Assembly: GCA_023512835.1 (NCBI GenBank)
Contig: CM042084.1
Span: forward strand, 10,660,842-10,724,841
Reading direction: 5' to 3'
DNA: 64,000 nt
From: Taxillus chinensis
Lineage: Eukaryota > Streptophyta > Magnoliopsida > Santalales > Loranthaceae
Under the pieces are notes generated by a model. It worked only from the letters and a program-made list of their open reading frames with translations, did no database searches and was not told where the DNA came from. Position numbers and translations under genes: made by a program. Shown piece after piece: positions 55,958 through 64,000 of the stretch (position 1 is the stretch's first letter; each line of letters begins with the position of its first letter).

Positions 55958-57292
55958 AATCGAAATAGGAGATGAAAATAAAACCGAAATAAAAGATGAA
56001 ACCCAAATTGAATATCCCGCCCTACAAGCACGGTATTTTCAATCGCCTATTGAAAGATATAAGTTAAAGTATAGTATTTAAAAATATATGTATATCTATA
56101 TTGATATGTGTAATATTTATTTATGAATAAGTTAATAAAAGAAATAAATTAAAATAAATTTAACATTAATTTAGTGTTTTAATATTTTTTTTTCAAGGTT
56201 TTAAGAGCGTGGAACACCAAGAGGATTGTAATAGTTTTCTTTTTCTCATCCTCTTTTTCTTTACCTTTATGTTTGTGTTTCATTATTATTGTAAGGGTTT
56301 TCTTTTTCTCATTCCCTTTTTCTTTACCATTATAGTTTGTGTTTCGTTATTATTGTAAGGGTTTTCTTTTATTCATCCCCACTTTTCTTTTCCTCCTTCT
56401 GCTATTTTATTTCCATGTAATTATTATTGTAAGAGTACGTTTTATGTTTTTTATTCTTCTATTTCCATTTTATTGTTGAAAACATTAGTTTCTTTTCTAA
56501 TCTCTCTTAATAATCTATTTTATTGATTGGGGTAGATAACTATTTTGATATTCATGGTTATCCTTGTTAACCTTGAATGTTTTATTGAAATTCCATGCTA
56601 TGTTTCATGTTATGTATGTTGAAGTTGTTACAATCTCTTATGTTTTGACGAAGTAAGTTTATGATGGGTGGTTCCAAAAAGACCTCCATTGCATTAAGTA
56701 AAAAAATATCACTGGAGAGTGTTAATCCAACTGATAATATGTTATGTTATGTTATGGTATGGTATCTGGATAGTTAACCTGGATTATGATGCTATGATAC
56801 GATGTCCAAACATAAATATTCTATGTTATGATTCCCTTGTGAAATGTTGATCGTGTGTGATATGCAAATGTCATGAAATCTTTTATGGTATTTCTTATGT
56901 TTGATGTCCTCGTGATTTTTTTTAATTACCTTACCCTCTTATGTTTACCCTTACTGGGCTATTTAAGCTCATCCTTTTTATGATTTCTTTTCCAACCCCA
57001 GGTAATTAAAGGAATGGATAAACTATGATAAGGAATTGAAACGTGTTTGGAAATAAAGTTGTGTGAATTTGAAAATTTATTAAATTTGATAGCTCGTGTG
57101 CTTTATTATGTAATAATGAGTTAAGAACACTTAATCTCTAAACCTCTAAACTTTAAAGATCTTGGATTGAAATTTGTAATAATTAATGGTTGTTTGATAA
57201 AATAGTTAGTAGTTTGAAATTTATATCAAACTTGTATATTTAAATTACACTAACACACCCAATTTGGAAGTTCTAGATTTGAGGGTGTTACA

Positions 57293-58748
57293 CTTTATGA
57301 TACAATATAGAGAAAGGGCATTTATGATACAACAGTGGTGATGGTGTGCGCTTAATAAGAAAGGTGACAGTGAAGATGCATTCTGTCCAAAGTGTTATTA
57401 TAATTAGACTCTTAGAATCTTTGGAATTTTGGAATGAAGAGTGCATTCTTGAGTATGAGATCATTGTGTAGAACAATGTCACTGACATATTGAACAAGAA
57501 TCTATATATTGTTGGGTAAATGAACTATTATGTTAGAAATATGATGAAGAGAAGTGACTAAACTGGCTATGGGATAGATATGTCAAGTAGCCTTATGTCT
57601 ACTACCCAAGAATGGGACGCATGAAGGATTGAGGATAAAGAAGCGGAAAAATAAGCACCTACATGGCAGTGATCAAGAAAGGTTGAGGATGGCGGCTTAG
57701 GATTGGTGTTTGAGTAAGTATTCATGATGGCCATGAGTTCTTGGTGTTCGGTAGGATTTAGGCTGTCAACGAGAATGACCATTGAATTGTTGTGTGTTGT
57801 ACCTGTATCAAGGTCAGAATTGGTGGCCAAAGTTAAGGCCCAATGCGCAGTTGCAATATAATGAATTTCCTGGATTTGTAGCCTAGTGGGTTGCCATGGA
57901 TTTTGTAATAGCGATCAACGTTGTGGCCTGCAATCTTGTAGTGAGTACAAAAAAAAACTATCTGTTCTCTAGTTTTTGTATGTACAAGTACCAAAATTTG
58001 AATTCTTTGGGGTTTTACTAATTCCACGTCTATGGGAGCCTTTTCTAACAATGTGAACAATTGTACCATTTGGTGCTCGATTTGTCGCAAAATGTCATTT
58101 CTGCTCTTCTTGTACTACCAAAGACAAAACACAATTCATGGGAGGTATGGGATTCATGAATAGAATTTGTCCTCGAACCTGTAAGTAGGAATCGTCAAGA
58201 CCCATCAGAAAAGACATGACATGTTCCATAGTGTGATGATCTCTCATGTTTTGCACACCTCCACAGACACATTTTTCACAAGAACAAATGGATCTATAAT
58301 TATTTAACTCTTCCCAGATATTTTTAAGTTTGATGAAGTAAATGTTAACAGATGAATTTTCTTGCCATAAATTCATCAATTCTAGTCATAGCTAGAAAAT
58401 CTGTCCATTGCTCCACCAGAAACAATCATATAAGTCTTGTCATATTTCCTTAGTTGTGGTCGTGTATATAAGTATCCCATTACAGAATTCAAGATACATG
58501 AGACAATGAAATCATTGTTATGAGTCCAAGAACATAGAGTTATAAGATTTGCATCGTAGGCTCGAGGATGGATCTGTCAACGTAGCTCTTCTCATTCTTG
58601 GCTGATAAAGCTCGCAACATCATGCTACTCTAACTAGATAATTGTCTCTAATGAGTGACTGAGACACGAGAACTTGGCCTGGGTTCTCAGCATGATGCAA
58701 GTTGTACGGATTCAACAGATCCTCTGGAGTGGTGGTGACGACAGACAT
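57293..58748 (-). pseudogene. Copia retrotransposon remnant: Gag and integrase pieces
   Basis: Gag starts ATG at 58748 and reads ENPGQVLVSQSLIRDNYL, the Copia Gag N-terminus. After stops it continues at 58095-58379 (NIYFIKLKNIWEELNNYRSI, CSCEKCVCGG, HVMSFLMGLDDSYLQVRGQI, VVQEEQK) and at 57833-58090 with a damaged zinc knuckle (CTHYKIAGHNVDRYYKIHG, two Cys replaced). At 57288-57497 a piece of integrase core follows (LWTECIFTVTFLIKRTPSPL, PFSILYHK). Protease and the start of integrase between them are missing. The giant LTR interrupts it at 57292. Confidence 0.78.
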
Positions 58749-58825
58749 TTTTAGTCGAAGTTGAACAATTTGTGACCAACAAACATATATTTGAACCTCG
58801 TCGAGTCTGTTTTGATAATGTTATG

Positions 58826-59045
58826 ATACAAAGCAAATTAAAAAAATAAAATAGGGAAGAAGAAGACAAAACTAATTCAATCCGAGAAACTATTTATTAA
58901 GAATTATGTTATATATCGTTTAGTCAATATATATTTATAAGCAGTATAATATTTTTGGAATTATCTATTCTACCCCTAATATAAATAAATAAAACAAATA
59001 TGGGCACCATAAGCCTATTATAAGAAGGGAAAAAATAATCTAACA
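58826..59045 (-). repeat. Probable 5' LTR of the Copia remnant
   Basis: On minus it starts TGTTAGATTATTTTTTCCC and carries TATAAATATATATTG. Just past its end is TTTGTATCATAACATTATC, recognisable as a mutated initiator-Met primer site (TGGTATCAGAGCATT), followed by the Gag ATG about 60 bp on. Confidence 0.5.
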
Positions 59046-59563
59046 AATCTACTTTTTGCCAAATTCAAACTTGTCCATTTGACCCTTTTAATATATTAAA
59101 ATTATGTTATTTTGATATATAATTATGTATTAAAAAATATAAAACTAAATAATATGTGGAATCCAAACTTGTCCACTTGGCCCTTTTTTCCCCCGGGTTG
59201 TCCATTTGGCGGATAAGTACAAAATAATTGGCAAGCAACGTCAGCACAATTAATTGCAGTGAAGTGGCCCACGTGGAGGGTGGTGGCCATGTTCTTGAAA
59301 TGTAATGGAAGAGTGGAGGGGACGTCGTGGCGATCGGAGGTACGTACTGTAGGACCACCACAACAAGGTGGTGTGAAATGCATCGGATTCGAGGTGTGCC
59401 AAAGCCCGAAACCAAAGACAGCCAGAAGAGTAGAAGTAGCGTTTTTGTTGCCCATTCGTGTCCTCTTGAATGCCACGCGTAAAATGATGCACCCAGCACA
59501 ACGTAGAATAAAACCAGTGTCCATGCATGCAAATAATGATAGTACGAACGCTTCCCATTGACA

Positions 59564-59565
<2 letters not shown>
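59046..59565. other. GC-richer patch with overlapping ORFs, no family recognised
   Basis: Between about 59200 and 59540 base composition is balanced and frames of 100-170 codons stay open on both strands. None has a recognisable domain; the longest minus frame begins inside the TAA microsatellite. Possibly a decayed exon or an unrecognised repeat. Confidence 0.25.

Positions 59566-59629
<64 letters not shown>
59566..59629. repeat. (TAA)n microsatellite
   Basis: About 21 trinucleotide units without interruption. Confidence 0.92.
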
Positions 59630-59630
<1 letters not shown>

Positions 59631-60052
59631 TTCAATTTTGGTCTCTAATTTTTTTTTTTGTCAATTTGAAGGTTATTCTGAGGTTTTAAATGGAAAAAAA
59701 AAACCCAAACCAAGATGATAATTTGCTGCGCGCCCTGGTTTAATTTTGCATAAAAATCAATGCGTAAACCAATTTATTGGGTAAATCATAATGGGTTGGT
59801 TTTGGCTCACTATCTTATAAATAGCATGGTGCGGCAATCATGATCATCTCTTTAATTATGGCGTGTGGCCCTACCGGCAAAATACACTTGCATGCATGTT
59901 TCACACGCACGTTTTTAATTATTGACTTTATGCGATCATTCTGCGTCTGTATTAATTATTTAGGTTGCCGTTAGATTGGGTTGGTTGTGCAAAATCAACG
60001 AAGAGTTGTGAAATTAAAAATAATAATTCATGAGAGGTGTGAATGTGTAACT

Positions 60053-60053
<1 letters not shown>

Positions 60054-60134
<81 letters not shown>
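60054..60134. repeat. (AT)n microsatellite
   Basis: About 40 dinucleotide units, the longest simple repeat in the window. Confidence 0.92.
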
Positions 60135-60140
<6 letters not shown>

Positions 60141-61880
60141 GATTTCAGATTTGCATTGGTTCCTTGAGGTTGGTTAATGGCATGAGACGTACGTATTTGT
60201 GTGTTCGGGGGACTTTTCTTTCCTCCGTTTGGATTTTATCTTTTGTCACTTCATGCTCAAATTCAAAGTGATGTGTTTAATATTGCTCCGCAGCATAATA
60301 GCAATCTGCAGTAGATAGAGGTTAATTTTTATACATGCATGAAAGCAAACAATACATATATTTCATTTGATAAGCAGGAATAAAATTAAAAGGAATAAAA
60401 TAAGTAAGAAAATAAAATTATCTTAATAGATAAAATAAAAAAAAATTATTATTTTCACTTATACCTATAATAAATTAAAATAATTACTAAAATATTTTTA
60501 TAATTATTAAAATTTATTAAATAAAATTTTTATTTTTTTCTTCCTCCCCCCTTCCTTTATGTTCTGTCCCCGCCACTCTCCATCTTTGCAACCCCTTCTT
60601 CAAAAACCTACCTCTCGTCGCCATCTTTCTCTCCCAGTTGTGCTGTCGTACCATTCGAAGATGATCGCGAATCACATCTTGCTAGGCCAAAAAATATAGG
60701 CTCGTGGTCGATGCCATGGTCGATCTTGGATATGGGGGATGATTCTTATGGGAGAGAGGGGAAGGGCAGCTGCCGGCGGGCGGAGAGAGAAGGGAGGGAC
60801 AGCGGTGGGCAGCTGTTGGCAAGCGGGGAGAGGAAAGGGCAGCAACTGCAGTGAAATGAGAGGAGAGGAGTAAAAATTTCTTAATTTTTTTATTGAATAT
60901 AATTTTTTATTTCATTCACTCATTTAAAGGAATGCTTCTTGATAAGTGAAAATAATTAAAATCACTCCAAGGAGATATAATTCATAAGGTAATCACTTAT
61001 TTCTTTTTTTTTCTTACATGAGAAAGAAAATAAATTTTATTCTATTTCTTTCTATTATCTCATACCAAACATGTTACTAGCATTTGTTTAATGGAGTAGC
61101 CTGTACTCGTTGATAAGGACACTAGAGAGCACTGATTGAGTCAATGAATTAATCAGATAATAGGACTGACGTGACAATAGAAAAATATCTTGATAATCAG
61201 AGTGATTTTATACTTATGCACCTGCACATCAGTCCGATTTTCCAAGCCAATTAATTCCGATAAAAAATCAATTTTACACTAGAAATAAGAGTCTGAATTC
61301 GTTCACGCGCAAGGCTAGCTTACTAGTGATGACTGGACTCTGTAAATATTTATTTAAACGATCATATTGAATGTTTACATATGTAATATGTATATTTTAA
61401 AACGTAAAAATTAATTATTAAATCACCTTAAAATTTTAGGCATAATACATATATAAATATTTAATCTAATAATTAATTTTTAAAACAAATAAACAAAATT
61501 CAAAATAATTTAAATCATCATGATAATAAATTAACCTTACTCACCGCCAAATTCATACCCAAAATAAAGGTTGATGTCTCTTACAGTGACATTAACAATT
61601 TACATGTTATGAGACGAAAAAGGACTTCTTCATTACCTTTTCACATGTTCTATTCCTCCATGGTCCAAATTCGTTTGAAGCAATAAACAATATCCCCAAC
61701 AGTTCTTGCAATAAAATAAATTAAAATTTCTTTAGATTTGATTAGTTCGTCTCGTAAAATTCAAAATACAAATAATAAAGGAAACACATTTCTATTAATA
61801 GATATGAACTCTTAATACGTCAACATGGCCCATGGGACTCTTTAAAATTTCAACTCCACAGGTTAATAAAACAAAAGGAG
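60135..61880. other. Intergenic DNA, possible MITE, no gene
   Basis: A block at about 60360-61078 has weakly inverted ends (TTTGATAAGCAGGAATAAAA against reversed TTTGGTATGAGATAATAGAA) and a GC-rich GA/CT core (60540-60850). It could be an old MITE. Nothing else is recognisable. Confidence 0.35.
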
Positions 61881-62385
61881 TAACTATAATTCGATCGTCA
61901 TTATAATCCTTTAACAACACCTCTTTCCCAATAAATAAATAAATAAAATTACAAAATACAAAATATAATTTACAAACCTCTGTACATGTGACAACACCCG
62001 GAGTACAAATGGTTCCATGAGCTGCATCCTAAGAAAGAAAATTGTCCTCTTTCTGCTATTGTTACATTCATCTCCAAAGTAGGCAAAAAACCAGTCACGG
62101 GTAATAGTGGAGCTAACGGTCATCAAATATTTATCAATTCCTGTTGAAGAACAGATGAATCTGCCATATGAACCTAAACGCAATCACAAAACTGGACAAT
62201 TTTGAAAGTCGTATACACATCAATGCATTTACCTGTGGAGCTCCGATGATAGCATTCCATTTCGACAATTCCCACACCATACTTGCTTCCCTTTCCCAGC
62301 TAAAGGGTAAAAAAGCAGTCATGGTTGGGTTAAAGATAAAAATCAATTTGGTGTTAGCTCAAAACTTATCCGCCGCTGTATGTCC
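61881..62385 (-). other. 3' flank and UTR of the lipase gene
   Basis: Downstream of the lipase stop on minus. A CCACAG/GTAAATG donor-like site at about 62228-62240 hints at a 3'-UTR intron. No domain is visible in the short frames here. Confidence 0.35.
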
Positions 62386-63517
62386 CTATAACACATCTCC
62401 AATTTCTTCACCAGTACGCTGATCACCAGAAGCTGCCTTTTCAAGATCTAAAATTACATTCTCAATCTGTCTTTTATAGACTGGCATGAAGTGATCACTG
62501 ATCATGGTCTGTGACAGCCTCAGCTTACTGTAAAGCGACCTTGGAGTGAGAAAAATGCCAACCTTACCCCCTTCAATCTGACCATTCTCAGTGTCACTGG
62601 ACGTTGCACTGTCACTTCCAGGGTCGCTTCCTTCAGAGACCAAGACAACAATATGCATAATCTTCCCTGGTGGGAAAAATCGGTGCACCTCCTTCATTTC
62701 TGTCACAGAGCTCCCTCGTTGGCTCTCTGATACCTCTGCAATGGCAGCCGCTTCTTCTTCCCTAATTTCCTTAGCCACAGCAGCTCCCTCGCCTTCACTA
62801 ACATCATAAAGCTCATGTTCAAGTTGCTGCCACAACTCAACTTCAGTCAGACAGTCTTCATGACTCCTGAAATCTTCACCATCAATGATGTCAGCATCCA
62901 CATCAGCATTCTGGCCAGGTTCATTGGAACAGGAATATTCAATTTCTGATGACCATTCCATTCCAGCAGAAGTGGCCAAAGGAAATTCCATGGTTTCAAC
63001 AGTGGTTGTTTTGTGGGATGGTGTGAGAAGGGATTCGAAAGATTCAGATGCTGATGATGAATCCTGAATTTGTTCCTCAACCTTGGAATTTGAATGCGAT
63101 GCTGTGCCTCTATGACGAGGACCCATGCATGACCACGAGGACATGTGCAGACCAGGGCGTGTCCATGCTGCCTGAGCCATGCTCTGAGCTCTCTTCATCA
63201 CAACCTGTTAATAGAAACATATAAAACAACAAAATGCCATGAAGTCCCAATACCAACTGAAGCAAAGAAATTAAATACAGTTTCCATTAATGGTCACGCT
63301 GCCGCAAGACGTTTCTTTTAATTAGTTGAAAAACGATTACCTGGGTGCCATTGGAAACTGGACGCAAAATAGCCCCAGCCCCAGCAACTTTTGCTTTAGC
63401 AGTAGCCATGGAAGGCAGGCGGGAACCCAAAGCTGATGCAGAACGATAAACAGTACTAAGAATTCTTGTTTGCTCAATTTGATTCCTAAGATCATTCAGC
63501 CATGCAGAAGCTGTGAC
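62386..63517 (-). CDS. Class-3 (sn1-specific DAG-type) lipase, last two coding exons
   Basis: Partial gene running off the right edge. The penultimate visible exon 63517-63341 (59 codons, AG before, GT after) reads VTASAWLNDLRNQIEQTRIL, STVYRSASALGSRLPSMATA and KAKVAGAGAILRPVSNGTQ. The last exon, 63204-62386, continues in frame VVMKRAQSMAQAAWTRP, WSCMGPRHRG, an acidic, Ser/Glu-rich linker, TEVELWQQLEHELYD, EVHRFFPPGKIMHIVVLVSE, VGIFLTPRSLYSKLRLSQTM and ISDHFMPVYKRQIENVI, then TAG. These blocks are the conserved C-terminal part of plant lipases that carry an N-terminal mono/diacylglycerol-lipase domain and a class-3 lipase core. The catalytic Ser-Asp-His core lies in exons outside the window. 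Intact splice sites and frame suggest a working gene. Confidence 0.88.
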
Positions 63518-64000
63518 CTGCAGAATTTTCCCCCACAGGAAAGAAACATTAAAAAATTAAACAAAAAAGACCCGTGCAGAAATAAGAGTGAACTCAGACC
63601 AAGCAGATCAAATTCAGAATTCGCCAAGAAAGCATCCATAGAAAATTGGGCTCCTAAGATTATTCAGCCATGCAGATGCTGTGACCAGCAAATTTTATCC
63701 AGAAATAAGAGTGCAATGAAATTCAGAATTTGCAGAAAGTAATCACGGCAAATTATTATGCAACAAACTTGCTGGAATCCATCATTGTGTTTGTCAAAAA
63801 AGAATAGAAGTTAAAGTTGCTAAAATGCTCAGAATGAATGAGGAGCAAAAATGTTGATAAAAAGATGACAATATCCAATAACATATCAAATATGCAAGTA
63901 ACGTAATGTAAGAAATCCACTCCATTGCAATCTGCGACACTAAAGTCAACAAATACAAGCACTATGCAACAAATTCATATGCAAAAAATCCAAAATAGGG
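63518..64000 (-). other. Lipase intron with relic of a duplicated exon start
   Basis: Intronic on minus. At about 63645-63715 a second, altered copy of the exon start appears: CATTCAGCCATGCAGAAGCT near 63492-63511 against TTATTCAGCCATGCAGATGC. The following AGAAATAAGAGTG and AAATTCAGAATT also repeat. In the duplicate the acceptor CTGCAG is changed to TTGCTG, so it should be skipped by splicing. Confidence 0.6.

Larger units (their letters stand above)
54164..57292 (+). mobile_element. Giant 3' LTR (3.13 kb), inverted relative to the one at 49660
   Basis: TGTAAAATCCGAG to GAGGGTGTTACA. The same family as 49660-53052 but in the opposite orientation, as seen at the termini, the TTTTACCACCTCATATA repeat (55376-55560), the GTTCTAGATAGCGAAG block, the ORF and the final 300 bp. 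TATA box CTATATAAG at 55162-55170, followed by the conserved leader start AGTGTCTTGCCTCTCCTC. It is preceded by a purine tract and about 370 bp of internal sequence; the 5' LTR and the rest of the interior are missing. The right edge abuts Copia integrase sequence, so it inserted there. No matching left duplication was found. Confidence 0.78.

Noticed and set aside
49660..57292. Single retrotransposon with inverted LTRs
   Set aside because: The left LTR has its own perfect duplication inside the LOG relic, so the two LTRs are separate insertions.
59123..59635. 170-codon minus-strand frame
   Set aside because: Its start and poly-Ile N-terminus come from the TAA microsatellite.

Overview
The window is nuclear DNA from a flowering plant, probably a dicot. 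It is AT-rich, has intron-containing genes with GT-AG junctions, and is packed with plant-type transposable elements: Ty3/gypsy (Tekay-like chromovirus), Copia, a TRIM, hAT, Tourist-like MITEs and tRNA-derived repeats. Nothing looks prokaryotic or organellar. All calls were made by reading the sequence and its translations; no database search was run. Where a family is named, it rests on motifs I recognise.

Only three ordinary host genes look functional. A complete 14-exon antiquitin-type aldehyde dehydrogenase (ALDH7B) lies on + at 29.7-34.5 kb. A single-exon DUF1677 gene lies on - at 41.2-41.7 kb. The last two coding exons of a class-3 (DAG-type) lipase lie on - at 62.4-63.5 kb, and the rest of that gene is beyond the right edge. 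Two host-gene relics are also present: a monoacylglycerol-lipase-like exon remnant (2.7-3.1 kb, -) and a LOG (cytokinin-activating phosphoribohydrolase) pseudogene (49.4-53.3 kb, +), which is split by a solo LTR.

Layout. 0-3.3 kb: AT-rich DNA, microsatellites, a tRNA-like repeat and the lipase relic. 3.4-15.4 kb: a solo LTR into which a full-length 9.86-kb Tekay-like element of the same family inserted in the opposite orientation; both events have target-site duplications (TSDs). 16-19 kb: a hairpin minisatellite, a complete TRIM, and a MITE nested in a MITE. 19.3-22.7 kb: a ~100-bp tandem array broken by a Tourist-like element and by an unusual element with two unrelated LTRs. 23.1-28.6 kb: a decayed hAT element (ZMYM1-like transposase) with a 1.8-kb solo LTR inside. 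29.5-42.3 kb: the two intact genes, separated by a small hAT MITE and AT-rich DNA. 43.4-48.5 kb: a Copia LTR, a large palindrome built from tRNA-like modules, a 2.5-kb solo LTR of the Tekay-like family, and Copia gag debris. 49.4-59 kb: the LOG relic, two giant LTRs of one family in inverted orientation, and a Copia remnant. 59-64 kb: microsatellites and the lipase gene.

The most interesting material is in the repeats. Four copies of one LTR family carry four different minisatellites at the same internal position. One element integrated as a unit with non-homologous LTRs. A giant-LTR family carries small ORFs shared between its two copies. Full-length and solo insertions could mostly be dated relative to one another because their empty sites can be read.
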